A model generated the notes under the pieces. It did not search any database and was not told where the DNA came from. It was given only the letters and a program-made list of their open reading frames with translations. DNA of 64,000 nt. Source: Neisseria bacilliformis (lineage in GTDB: Bacteria; Pseudomonadota; Gammaproteobacteria; Burkholderiales; Neisseriaceae). Shown in pieces: positions 26,073-34,734 of this stretch (its first letter is position 1; every line of letters begins with the position of its first letter). The stretch is from positions 2,294,001 through 2,358,000 of the forward strand of contig NZ_CP059571.1 of assembly GCF_014055025.1 (NCBI RefSeq), read 5' to 3'. The position numbers and the translations under genes were made by a program.

Positions 26073-27284
26073 ATGAGCCATTATACAAACAACCTTCATC
26101 GTATTTTTGTAGACAGAGAGATTGGTTTTAAGAAAGAAATTACCCCAACAGAACTGGATTTAGATTTTTTTAATAATGTTAAAAAGGTTGTTAAAAGCCA
26201 CTTAAAGACCAAAATCAAAGAGTTTTTGGAGCAACAAGGGCTTGCCAGCATTACCCCAAAATTTCGTATTCAAGGGTCGTGGGCATATGGTACTTGCAAT
26301 TTGCCTGCCAAACAAGGTCAAGAAATGGATTTTGATTATGGGGTATATTTGCCTGTTCGTGCATTTGACGGCTTTAATCCTGATGCTGGAGCAAGTGAAC
26401 AAGCCAAAAATTATTTTGAGCAAGTGGAATTAATGATGGGAGATTTATGTGAACAACACGATTGGCTGTTAGATACTTCCGCCCCATCATCGTGTATTCG
26501 CATTAAAATCAGAAATAATGCCCATATGGACATTCCACTTTATGCTGTTCCTGACGATATGTTTGATAGTTTAGAAGAACGCAATGAATTACAAGTGTCA
26601 TTGGGCAGTGCAACTGCTATTCATGAAAGTTTAAATTATTCTAAGTGGGTATTTGAAGATTTTAATATCAGATCATTTGCTGAAGAATCTTTAATGGATA
26701 AAAATATTCGAATGATTCATATGGCAAGGCGAGATGGTACTTGGCAAGAAAGCGACTGCGAACTGATCCGCAAATGGTTTGCCGATAAATTAAAGTCTTT
26801 GGAAAATAACGGTCAGCAATTGCGAGCAATTTGCCGTTATTTAAAGGCATGGCGTGATTGGCAATTTGCAGATAAATCTTTTCAGCCAAGCTCCATTTTA
26901 TTGATGATTATTGCCTGCAAGTATTATCAATATTATCAACATCGTGATGACTTAGCACTATTATCAGTTTTAGAAAAATTGCCAAATGCTTTGAGTGGCA
27001 ATGTTTATGAAAATATTGAAGAGCACGAAAGTGAAGATTTTAACCGCATGAAAGAAGGTGAAAGAGTTGAAGCTATGCAATATGCTGATGCACTTTATCA
27101 AAATTTTATGGCGAGTTTAAATAATTTTGATAAAACCAAAGCACTAAAATTCATCACAAATGAGTGGGGTAACAGAATACCACAAGATGAGGATTTGATT
27201 GAAACTTCTCGGCAAGCTATTTTTGATACACCTCCATTAGTTCAACCAAACATCACTCCACAAGCACCATTAAGACAAGGCTAA
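26073..27284 (+). CDS. CBASS CD-NTase (cyclic-oligonucleotide synthase)
   Basis: 403 residues. The nucleotidyltransferase core shows GSWAYGT near residue 68, the metal-binding pair EMDFDYG near 85 and a third Asp in HMDIPLYAVP near 152, as in DncV/CdnA-like enzymes. It would make a cyclic nucleotide after phage infection to activate the effector downstream. The C-terminus ends in Gly (PLRQG), as needed if Cap2 conjugates the enzyme to a target through its C-terminal glycine. The operon is strongly AT-rich compared with its neighbours, so it was acquired separately. The stop overlaps the next start region. Confidence 0.9.
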   Translation: MSHYTNNLHRIFVDREIGFKKEITPTELDLDFFNNVKKVVKSHLKTKIKEFLEQQGLASITPKFRIQGSWAYGTCNLPAKQGQEMDFDYGVYLPVRAFDGFNPDAGASEQAKNYFEQVELMMGDLCEQHDWLLDTSAPSSCIRIKIRNNAHMDIPLYAVPDDMFDSLEERNELQVSLGSATAIHESLNYSKWVFEDFNIRSFAEESLMDKNIRMIHMARRDGTWQESDCELIRKWFADKLKSLENNGQQLRAICRYLKAWRDWQFADKSFQPSSILLMIIACKYYQYYQHRDDLALLSVLEKLPNALSGNVYENIEEHESEDFNRMKEGERVEAMQYADALYQNFMASLNNFDKTKALKFITNEWGNRIPQDEDLIETSRQAIFDTPPLVQPNITPQAPLRQG

Positions 27285-27790
27285 TGGATTATACAGAATG
27301 GCAAGCAGTTGATTGCGATTTTGTGGTTCGTATAGACAACTTCATTATTACTCAATTAACTGCTTACCGGCAAAAAACAAGCAAACAGCCTGAATCTTTG
27401 GGGCTACTTGTTGGATTTGTTTGGGAAAATGCTTTTTGGGTCAAAGCAATTACTACCCCCACACCATTTGATAAACTCAGTCGTTTTTTCTGTATACGTA
27501 CACAAAAATCAGCTGATTATAATTTCGAATTATTGAAAGAATTAAATAAACAATCTAATCATCAATGGCACTATTTGGGTGAATGGCATACGCATCCTGA
27601 AATCAACCCAAAGCCATCCAAAACTGATTTGGAAGGTTGGAATGAATTGCCTAAAAATAGCTACTATGATAGAAATATTCACTTATTTTGGATTTGTAGC
27701 AGTGAAGTCCATAGCAACGATTGGCTAAATATTCGTATTAATAATGTATTTTTTAAGTTGGTATTAAAAAACGATGAATCACCGCAATGA
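27284..27790 (+). CDS. cap3: Cap3-like JAB/JAMM isopeptidase
   Basis: 168 residues. The zinc-protease motif is complete: Glu in ESLGLLVGF, then GEWHTHPEINPKPSKTD (H-x-H-x10-D) near residue 100. In type II CBASS, Cap3 removes CD-NTase from its conjugates and limits activation. The start overlaps the CD-NTase end and the 3' end overlaps cap2 by 17 bp. Confidence 0.9.
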   Translation: MDYTEWQAVDCDFVVRIDNFIITQLTAYRQKTSKQPESLGLLVGFVWENAFWVKAITTPTPFDKLSRFFCIRTQKSADYNFELLKELNKQSNHQWHYLGEWHTHPEINPKPSKTDLEGWNELPKNSYYDRNIHLFWICSSEVHSNDWLNIRINNVFFKLVLKNDESPQ

Positions 27791-29480
27791 AATTATTGAA
27801 ATATTGTCTTATCACCAATATGAACCAATCTCGTTTTCGGATTTTAAAAATAGCCAATTAAATCATAAAAGTATTTGTTATAAAAAAGAAATTCTTATAG
27901 AAAATAAAAAAATTGAATATTTTTTGATTTTTCCTAATTCAGCATTGTTGGAGTTCCCTAAAATTTATATAACAGAAAAGCAACTATTGCTCTTGCAACA
28001 AGCTTTTCCACATATTACTCAACCCATTCCGCATTTACAAAAAAGACAAATCTCTTATTTAGATAATCAGTTGTATTATGTTTGTTATTTTATGGAAAAC
28101 AGTCAAATCATACCAAGAAATGATCTTGGTAAATTTATTTTGACAATTGAGCAATATTTAATGAATTTTTTTGTTAAATTTTTGGATAAAGACCAATATA
28201 TTCAAGAGTACTCGGAAGATTTCTTGGGGGTAGTTATTGTATTAAGTGATTTGACCAATGATAAAAATAATTCTTGGTATATTATTAAAAATGAAAATAA
28301 ATATAATTTCTTAGAACTAAAAAATAAAAATGATATATTTTATTTACAAGCCAACGACCAAAATAATCCAAATTTTTCAGAGTTGTTTAAAAATGGTAAA
28401 GTTACTGTTCAGTCATTTTTAGATTTTATACAAAAATGGGATGGTAGTATTTACAAAAAACTAGAAGAACATCTTCTAAATCATATCAATAAAAAACACA
28501 AGAAAGAACCAATTAATATTTTGATAAATTGGAAAAACAAGTTAATGGGCGCGTCATTTGAATGGAATGATTGCCAACATAAAGTATTAAAAAAATTTCT
28601 TGATAAGCAATATTTGACTCAAAAGGTAGTTTTTTATACGGTGAACTTAATTGATTTTAAAGCCAGTATTTTAAGAAATTTGCCATCGAAATCACAAAAT
28701 GGTTTATTGGGTAAAAAGGTTTTTCAAGTTGGATTAGGGGCTGTTGGTGGATATATTGCAGATTCCTTAATCAAAATCGGTGCTGGTATTGATGATGAAT
28801 TTACTATCATTGATAATGACATTTTTAGTGTTGATAATGTTGGACGACATTTATTAGGTATGGAATATATTGGGAAAAGTAAATCTCAAGCATTTAAAGA
28901 ATATGCCAAAAAGCAAACTTTTAACCAACTCAAAAAATTAAATACTAATTTTGACAATGTTAGTAATTATAACTTTCAATATTTTGTAGATAATCCAATG
29001 GATTTAATTGTAGATACTACAGGCAATATTGAAGTGCAAGAATATCTCAATGAATTAGTGCAACAAATACCATTAGAATCTCGTCCTAATTTATTACACT
29101 TATGGATTTTTGGTAATGGCGAATGTGTACAAGGCTTTTGGCATGATGCAAAATTACAAGATCATCAAGGTGGCTGTATTCAATGCTTGGGAACATCGGC
29201 TAATGGACTGTTTGAAAGTACTTTACCAATTAGAAATTTAGACAAAGAACAACGCTTTGGTGTTTGTTCAGCATTTACACCCTATGCCGTATCTGGTGGA
29301 ATGATGGCAAGCTCATTGGGTATTAATATGATATTGGAATGGTTAGAAACCGGCATGGTAAAAAATAATTACCAAACCCGTTACAACTCTGAATATCAAA
29401 ATGAGAAAATCAATGATATGTTAATTATGGCAAACGTAAACTGCCCTTATTGTGGAGAAAAATATGCAAAATCAATCTGA
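27774..29480 (+). CDS. cap2: Cap2-like E2-E1 fusion that primes the CD-NTase
   Basis: 568 residues. The N-terminal E2-like domain (about 1-160) has a candidate catalytic Cys in YYVCYFMENSQIIPRND (near 104). The C-terminal ThiF/E1 domain has GLGAVGG near 321, then the D-N-R pattern DNDIFSVDNVGRH, a GGCIQC segment near 467 and a terminal NCPYC zinc pair. Cap2 conjugates the CD-NTase C-terminal glycine to targets, which boosts signalling. The linker region (about 160-310) is Lys/Asn-rich and AT-rich in codons. Confidence 0.88.
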   Translation: MNHRNEIIEILSYHQYEPISFSDFKNSQLNHKSICYKKEILIENKKIEYFLIFPNSALLEFPKIYITEKQLLLLQQAFPHITQPIPHLQKRQISYLDNQLYYVCYFMENSQIIPRNDLGKFILTIEQYLMNFFVKFLDKDQYIQEYSEDFLGVVIVLSDLTNDKNNSWYIIKNENKYNFLELKNKNDIFYLQANDQNNPNFSELFKNGKVTVQSFLDFIQKWDGSIYKKLEEHLLNHINKKHKKEPINILINWKNKLMGASFEWNDCQHKVLKKFLDKQYLTQKVVFYTVNLIDFKASILRNLPSKSQNGLLGKKVFQVGLGAVGGYIADSLIKIGAGIDDEFTIIDNDIFSVDNVGRHLLGMEYIGKSKSQAFKEYAKKQTFNQLKKLNTNFDNVSNYNFQYFVDNPMDLIVDTTGNIEVQEYLNELVQQIPLESRPNLLHLWIFGNGECVQGFWHDAKLQDHQGGCIQCLGTSANGLFESTLPIRNLDKEQRFGVCSAFTPYAVSGGMMASSLGINMILEWLETGMVKNNYQTRYNSEYQNEKINDMLIMANVNCPYCGEKYAKSI

Positions 29481-30480
29481 TTTTAAAATACTGTCATTAT
29501 CTGGTGGTGGTTATCGTGGTTTATACACTGCTGAAGTATTAAAAGAGTTGGAAAACTATTTAAAAAATAAAGGTAAAAATAAAGGTAAAAATAATTGTAT
29601 TGCCAATTATTTTAATTTAATTACAGGTACATCGATTGGTGGTATTATTGCATTGGCATTAGCTTATGAAATTCCTGCTGAAGAAATTGCCAAAATATTT
29701 GATAATAAAGGTCAAGAAATTTTTAAGAAACAATCTTGTATTGGCATATTTAAGGCAAAATATAATTCAGCCATTTTAAAAAATATTTTAGTCGACTGGT
29801 TTGATGATGCTTCAATTGGTGATTTAAAACATCCGGTAGTTATTCCAGCTGTAGATTATACAACGGGCTCCCCTGTTACATTTAAGACAGCTCATCACGA
29901 TACATTTAAGCTAGATTGGAAACGGAAGATTGTTGATGTGGCATTAGCAACTTCGGCGGCACCAACTTATTTTAAACGCCATCGTATTGGAGAAAATGAA
30001 TATATTGATGGTGGATTGTTTGCCAATAGCCCAAGTTTGGTTGGATTACACGAAGCTGAAATCTTTTTTAAACACCCTATAAATCAAGTCAGAATCTTGT
30101 CTATTGGTACATTATCATCTAAGAAAACCATCAATCCAAAGACCAATAAAAAAGGTGGCTTGACCGACTGGGGGGAAGGAGATATTAGAAAAGCCGCTCC
30201 TAACATTATTGATATTACGCTCAGTTCTCAACAATTATTTATGAATCAGTTGGTCAAACACAGAATTAAGGATAATTTTGTTGTTATTGATGAAAACTTA
30301 ACTCACAGCTCAGCCCCCTATGTTGGATTAGATGATGCCACCAATGAGGCAAAACAAATCCTTAAAGGAAATGCTAGCCGGTCCTCAAAAGTTGCACTTG
30401 GAAACCCCGAGGCTTTGGCATTTTTTAATGAAATAGCTATTCCACCTGTATTTTATGAAGGGAAATATAAAAACCAATAG
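29464..30480 (+). CDS. capV: CapV-like patatin phospholipase effector
   Basis: 338 residues from the ATG at 29464, preceded by GGAG; an in-frame GTG at 29452 is less likely. The oxyanion loop GGGYRGLY (near 15), the nucleophile elbow GTSIGG (Ser near 57) and the catalytic Asp in DGGLFANSP (near 182) are intact. CapV-type effectors degrade membrane phospholipids when bound by a cyclic nucleotide, killing the infected cell. It overlaps cap2 by 17 bp. Placing the effector last, with cap3 before cap2, differs from the Vibrio capV-dncV-cap2-cap3 order. Confidence 0.9.
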   Translation: MQNQSDFKILSLSGGGYRGLYTAEVLKELENYLKNKGKNKGKNNCIANYFNLITGTSIGGIIALALAYEIPAEEIAKIFDNKGQEIFKKQSCIGIFKAKYNSAILKNILVDWFDDASIGDLKHPVVIPAVDYTTGSPVTFKTAHHDTFKLDWKRKIVDVALATSAAPTYFKRHRIGENEYIDGGLFANSPSLVGLHEAEIFFKHPINQVRILSIGTLSSKKTINPKTNKKGGLTDWGEGDIRKAAPNIIDITLSSQQLFMNQLVKHRIKDNFVVIDENLTHSSAPYVGLDDATNEAKQILKGNASRSSKVALGNPEALAFFNEIAIPPVFYEGKYKNQ

Positions 30481-30813
30481 TCGAGTTTATATTCACACTA
30501 TAGCCACTTTAAACGCACTCTGTCATCGGAATTTTGATGTGGGGCTTAGGAAGCAAAATCACCAAAAACAGTGATAAGCTTCTGAAATGAAATTAAAAAA
30601 CAAGTATCAAAAGTTCAGCAAAATTTCCGAACCGCAATTTCGTCAAATCCTGCGGCTGTTTGCTTTGGATTTGACCGTCTCCGATACTGCCAGGCTAACC
30701 GGTATCAGCGTCCGAAGCATCAACACGCTCTTTCTGAAATTGCGCCGGCGTTTGGCTGTCGAAAGCGAGCGGCAAACCCCTTTTGACGGCGTTGTGGAAC
30801 TTGACGAATCTTA

Positions 30814-31641
30814 GAACCCGTATTCACAAAAATGATAAAATTCCCCAATGACTAGAAAATCCTACCCCACAGACCTAACAGACCAGCAATGGCAACAAAT
30901 ACAGCCATACTTCAACAACCATCGTACCTATAAATGGGATAAGCGAGAACTGGTTAATGCCGTACTCTACATCACCAAAACAGGCTGCCAATGGCGAATG
31001 CTGCCTAACGATTTCCCACCTTATTCAACCGTATGGAGCTTTTTTCGCCGAGCCAATCAAAAAGGTTATGGGACAAAATATTGCAACAACTGGTAAAAAA
31101 AGACGAGTAAGCACCAATAAAAGCCCAGAACCAAGCTATGCCATTATTGATTCACAAAGTGTCAAAACGTGTGGTGCGGCAGAAGATAAAGGCTTTGATG
31201 GTGGCAAAAAAGTTAAAGGTCGTAAACGGCATATTGTTGTCGATCCCATGGGGAATTTGCTGGGTGTTGTAGTTCATGCGGCACACATACACGATACCAA
31301 AGCAGGTATTTTTGCGGCGCAAAAAGCAATAGAAGCCTATCCGAGTATTAAAGCATTCTCAGCAGATGCGGGTTATCGCAAAACGGTTAAACAAGAAATG
31401 CAGGAATGGTTTGGTTTACCTGTTGATATTTCGGAGAAAATATCAGGTTCTTGGCAAATTATTCCGAAACGTTGGATAGTAGAACGTTCTTTTGCTTGGC
31501 TGGGCTGGTCTCGTCGGTTGGCAAAGGATTTTGAAGTAACGTTGAACTCGGCAGAGAACTTTGTAACACTTGCTGCTATTTGGCAGATTTTGAAACATTT
31601 TTCGGATTGAAAATGACTATGGGGAGTGTGAATGCAGGTTC
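30814..31641. mobile_element. IS5-family (IS427-like) element nested in the IS1595-family element
   Basis: 828 bp. Inverted ends start GAACCCGTATTCACA on the left and GAACCTGCATTCACA on the right strand, and a 3-bp TTA duplication flanks it at 30811-30813 and 31642-31644. A T-N-A type target matches IS5-family members. Confidence 0.88.
30848..31610 (+). pseudogene. IS5-family transposase, two frames plus an extra frameshift
   Basis: The N-terminal frame starts MTRKSYPTDLTDQQWQQIQPYF and the DDE frame carries YAIIDSQSVKT, GRKRHIVVD, SADAGYRK and WIVERSFAWL. IS427-type elements normally use a -1 slip at an A run; A7 near 31094 fits. One more base appears to be missing near 31064 (GGTTATGG), because a third frame in between (LWDKILQQLVKKDE) matches the family. 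This copy is therefore probably defective. Confidence 0.75.
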
Positions 31642-32152
31642 TTACTTTGGCGCAAAGCGCATCCGTGGTAAACGCGGGCGCGGTGCCGGTGGCAAAACCA
31701 TCGTTTTCGGCGTACTCAAACGGGGCGACAAGGTCTATACGGAAATCGTTCCTGATGCGTCCAAAGCCACACTGCAAAAGGTAATACGCGAGTACATTTC
31801 TGTTGAGAGTGTCATCAATACTGATGGCTGGCGTGGTTATCACGGCTTGGTTGATATGGGTTTTGCAAAGCATTTCAGGGTGCGTCACGGGCAGAATGAA
31901 CTTGCCCGCGGAGCGCAGCATATCAACGGTATCGAGTCGTTTTGGAGTTATGCAAAACACCGTCTGATACAACTTCACGGCGTAGCACGACATACGTTTT
32001 ACCTGCACTTTAAAGAAACCGAATTCCGCTTTAATCACAGGCATGATGATTTGTACAAAGTGCTGCTGAAAATGCTGCGAAAAGATCCTTTGAAATGATT
32101 TTTGCTTCCTAAGCCCCAAAATATTTATAACCAAATAGTTATAACTGGGGGA

Positions 32153-32893
32153 TTACTCATCCTCGTCATCGTCAAAGAACTCGCAGCCGAAATGCTCAAC
32201 AGCAAAAGCGCGGTACTCCTCATTGCTGCACGGGTAGTCGTACAGTTGTGCGCCTTCGTTTTCGTAGCGTCTGGCAAAACACATTCCTTCTTCGATGTAT
32301 TTGGCTTCCAGATACAAATCCGGATAAGTAGCGCAGATGGCACGGTAGATGCCCTCCGGCGGCGACCAAGCGGTCTCAAAAGAAACCTCCAACAGACCGT
32401 CTGAAAGGCTGATGCAGCAGTCTTGCGCATTCCACTTGGTTCCCCAATGGGATACGCGCCAATGTCACCAGTCCGGCGAGCCGTAGCATTCAATGTTGTG
32501 CGCAATAAGTGCAGCGGCTTCAAGTTTCAGCCCAGTTTCGTCTTGCAGTTCGGGGAAGGCTTTCAGCCGATGGTTGACTTCGCTAACTTTCAACTCTGTC
32601 CAGACAAAGGTTGGGGACAGCTTGTTTTTCAGGCTGCCATATAGATCTTTGCTGATTAGACTTTCAATTTGCGGCATTCGCATATTTTCATCTAGCTGCA
32701 CCCATCTGAGTTCGTCAGACGAGCATGGTGGCAAAGGTTGCGACAAGGCTTCGGGCATCGACAGGATACCGTTGAAATCAAACAACCGCTCTCCTAGCCT
32801 TTTGGGGTCGGGGCGAACGGTTTTGGTCGCTAGGTCGGTCACTTGTGTAGCGTCTCCGCTGACGCACAGATGGTTGGAACACCAATTGGGCAT
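32153..32893 (-). pseudogene. DUF1281-like (YubB/API92) protein with in-frame TGA
   Basis: From the ATG at 32893 (MPNWCSNHLCVSGDA) the frame meets a TGA at 32465, then stays open for 103 more codons to the TAA at 32153. Before the stop: the ferredoxin-like DUF1281 N-terminus. After it: SHWGTKWNA and VSFETAWSPPEGIYRAI, the standard C-terminal half, ending in an acidic FDDDEDE tail. The TGA falls in the YGSPDW-*-HWRVSHWG segment, where the paralogue reads TWYEWSNRHWG. Either a recent nonsense mutation or a leaky stop. Such proteins are common accessory genes on plasmids and ICEs and have no proven function. Confidence 0.8.
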
Positions 32894-32955
32894 GATGTAC
32901 TCCTTAAAAAAGCGGGTTATCACGCCCTTGCGGGTGCGATAACCCGCAGGGTTAA
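32894..32955 (-). promoter_or_regulatory. Three-arm RNA leader, copy 2
   Basis: Arm 1 GCGGGTTATC pairs perfectly with arm 2 GATAACCCGC (10 bp) around CCC-GCAA-GGG, followed by TTTTTT and AAGGAG before the ATG at 32893. Pairing of arm 2 with the Shine-Dalgarno arm (GGAGTACATC) is only partial here. Confidence 0.75.
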
Positions 32956-32976
32956 AAAACCGACTAATAACGGTGT

Positions 32977-33735
32977 TTAGTCGTCTTCGTCTTCATCATC
33001 GATGTATTCCCAGCAGAAATGCTCATGGGCAAATGCTTCAAACTCATCATCTGGGCAGGATTCGTTATACAGTCAGCCGTCTTCGCCGTAGAACGTACCG
33101 GCAAAGCCGCCGCCTTCATCGATATAGCGTGCCTCCAACTGCAAGTCAGGAAAGGTTTCAACAATCGCGGCGAACACCGGCTCCGGCGGACTCCATGCGG
33201 TATCAAACTCAACATAGATTTCTGTGTCGGAAAGCGTGCCGATATGCTGGTGGTAGGCATTCCACTTGGTCCCCCAGTGGCGGTTGCTCCATTCGTACCA
33301 GGTCGGGCAGCCGTACAACTCGATGTTGCGGCGGATTTGTTCGCCGTAATCCAAGTTGATACCGCATTTGGCGGCCAAATCGGGCTGTTGCCTGAACAGG
33401 GCTTCCATGTCAGACACCTTGTCTTGTTTCCAGTTGATTTGTCCGTCTGCATGTTCCACAAGATTGTCATACAGTGCTTCGTATTTGGCCTGCAGTACGG
33501 CAGCCAGTTGGTTTTTATCAATGTCATTCCATTTCTGCATCGCATAAGTCAGCGAACCGGCCTCGATATGCAGCGATTGGGGCATTGGAATCAGACCGTT
33601 GAAATCGACCACCAGTCCGACGTTTTCGTCGTCGCTGCTGTCCGGTATGCCCGGAGCAAACAGCACGGCTTTCAGTTTGGCCAGTGACTCGGCGTTGCCG
33701 CTGATGCTGACCTGGTTGGTTACATGGTTAGGCAT
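32977..33735 (-). pseudogene. DUF1281-like paralogue with in-frame TGA near the C-terminus
   Basis: From the ATG at 33735 (MPNHVTNQVSISGNAESL) the frame reaches a TGA at 33073 after GTFYGEDG, then continues 31 codons (LYNESCPDDEFEAFAHEHF...) to the TAA at 32977, ending in an acidic DDEDEDD tail. The paralogue at 32153 aligns through this point (NEGAQLYDYPCSNEEYRAFAVEHF), so the downstream part is genuine. The main domain is intact (WGTKWNAYHQ, FDTAWSPPEPVF), and the short form might still fold. Confidence 0.8.
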
Positions 33736-33797
33736 AGTAAAAACTCCTAAACGGCAGGAGCCGCCGCCCCACAGGGGCAGAAGCCCCCGCAGGGTTG
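33736..33797 (-). promoter_or_regulatory. Three-arm RNA leader, copy 3
   Basis: Arm 1 (GGGGGCTT) pairs with arm 2 (GGCTCCT) using wobbles, around a CCCC-TGT-GGGG inner hairpin. Arm 2 GGCTCCT also pairs along its length with arm 3 AGGAGTT, which holds the ribosome site of the gene starting at 33735. The T tract is short (GTTTA). Confidence 0.65.
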
Positions 33798-33893
33798 GCA
33801 AAAAAGGGCGTATGCCCCGGTTGGTAAAAATACCGCCGCCGGACGAATCCGGTGCACCGTTTCAGGCGGCTGGTGCTTTATCGGAGCGGTCTG

Positions 33894-34493
33894 TTATTTC
33901 AGGCTGCCCAAATGGCTGCGGACGGTATCGCACGCCCAGTTGTAAACGACTTCCCAGCAGACTTTGTCCGGCTGTTCCAGCACCACATCGGCGTTGTAGC
34001 CGAAGTCGTGCAGGCTGAGACCTTTGCCGCCCATCCAGTCAAAAATGCTTTGACGATGGCGGCCGTACAGCCAGCGGGTGTCGTTTTCGGTCAGCTTGGC
34101 CAACACGGTCGGCAGGCTGCCTGCATCGTATTCCACGTCTTGTAGCAGATAGAGGATGTCGGCTGTGCCGGACGGCAGTGCGGCATTTTCAGGCTGCCTT
34201 GCGGCAGGCGGGATAACCACCGCCGCCGTGTAGCAGTTGCTGCTGCGGCAGGGCGTGTTTTCAAAAACGTTTTCCCTGCGGACGTACTCCGCCGCCGGCT
34301 CAACCAGTTGAATCAGGGATTTGGCATAGCCCACTCTCTGCTCCAAAAAACGGCCGACTGCGTCCTGTATGGTTTCCTGCGGGTGTTGCAGCGGGAAAAC
34401 CGTTTGGCCGTTTAACGCCAAAGCGGCTTCTTCCGCCGTCTCGAAACAGTCTTTGAACCAGACGATATAGGTGTTGGATAAAACTTCTTGCAT
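33894..34493 (-). CDS. Unknown ICE protein
   Basis: 199 residues, start MQEVLSNTYIVWFKDCFETAEEAALAL, after TAGGAG. No signal or membrane segment and no recognised family; the C-terminal half is aromatic (WLYGRHRQSIFDWMGGKG, VCWEVVYNWACDTVRSHLG). It carries RQPEN from a Kingella-type uptake word. It is the first gene of a unit starting at the repeated promoter-like element (34587-34622), with the two DUF1281 genes behind it. The 96-bp gap 33798-33893 holds no gene. Confidence 0.6.
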   Translation of the reverse strand: MQEVLSNTYIVWFKDCFETAEEAALALNGQTVFPLQHPQETIQDAVGRFLEQRVGYAKSLIQLVEPAAEYVRRENVFENTPCRSSNCYTAAVVIPPAARQPENAALPSGTADILYLLQDVEYDAGSLPTVLAKLTENDTRWLYGRHRQSIFDWMGGKGLSLHDFGYNADVVLEQPDKVCWEVVYNWACDTVRSHLGSLK

Positions 34494-34556
34494 AACAGAC
34501 TCCTAATGAAAAAAGCAGGCTGCCATGCGCGGGGCACGGACACCCCGCTCGGGTTG
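34494..34556 (-). promoter_or_regulatory. Three-arm RNA leader, copy 4 (degenerate)
   Basis: Same order as the other copies: AACCC box, a GC hairpin (GCGGGG/CCCCGC), a second arm ending GCCTGC, TTTTTT, then AGGAG before the ATG at 34493. Arm 2 contains part of an uptake word and pairs only in two short blocks with the ribosome-site arm. Confidence 0.5.
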
Positions 34557-34564
34557 AAGAAAAA

Positions 34565-34622
34565 GCCGTAACTGCACGAATGCGGCTGATGCTGTTTAAC
34601 GGCTGCATCAAGACAGTAAAAC
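34565..34622 (-). promoter_or_regulatory. Promoter/operator-like repeat a with YUCG hairpin
   Basis: Minus strand: TTTACT, 16 bases, TAAACA (possible -35/-10). The spacer and -10 are enclosed by TGATGC...GCATCA half sites (34587-34610). It is followed by a hairpin with a TTCG loop and ACGGCTTTTT. The same block recurs at five other places to 42335. Confidence 0.6.
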
Positions 34623-34647
34623 GACTGCCAGCGTGTGAAACAAAGTC

Positions 34648-34691
34648 GGTTTTTCAGGCTGCCTTCGACCAACAAGGCAGCCTGAAAAACC
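34648..34691 (-). terminator. Kingella-type uptake-word terminator after the methylase gene
   Basis: GGTTTTTCAGGCTGCCTT and its exact reverse complement form an 18-bp stem with T/A runs, between the methylase stop (34735) and the next promoter-like repeat. Confidence 0.8.
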
Positions 34692-34734
34692 CACCTTGCG
34701 GCAGGTTTGGATAAAAGCCGCAGGGCGGCAGGGT

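Larger units (their letters stand above)
30587..32098 (+). pseudogene. IS1595-family transposase interrupted by IS5-family element
   Basis: The N-terminal part (30587-30813, ending VVELDES) and the C-terminal part (31642-32098, resuming YFGAKRIRGKRGRGAGGKT and INGIESFWSYAKHRL) join perfectly once the nested element and one TTA copy are removed, giving about 228 residues. The protein is otherwise intact, so the interruption is recent. Confidence 0.88.
30541..32117. mobile_element. Second IS1595-family element, split by an IS5-family insertion
   Basis: The ends share GGGGCTTAGGAAGCAAAA in inverted orientation (30541- and -32117). Without the nested insertion it would be about 746 bp. It differs in ends and transposase from the IS1016 copy at 25269, so the two do not make a simple composite transposon around the CBASS operon. 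The 8-bp flanks (TTTGATGT and AAAATATT) do not match, which suggests a later deletion or rearrangement at one side. Confidence 0.85.

Noticed and set aside
25269-32117. Composite transposon carrying the CBASS operon
   Set aside because: The two IS1595-family copies have different ends and transposases, and the left one has its own complete target duplication.
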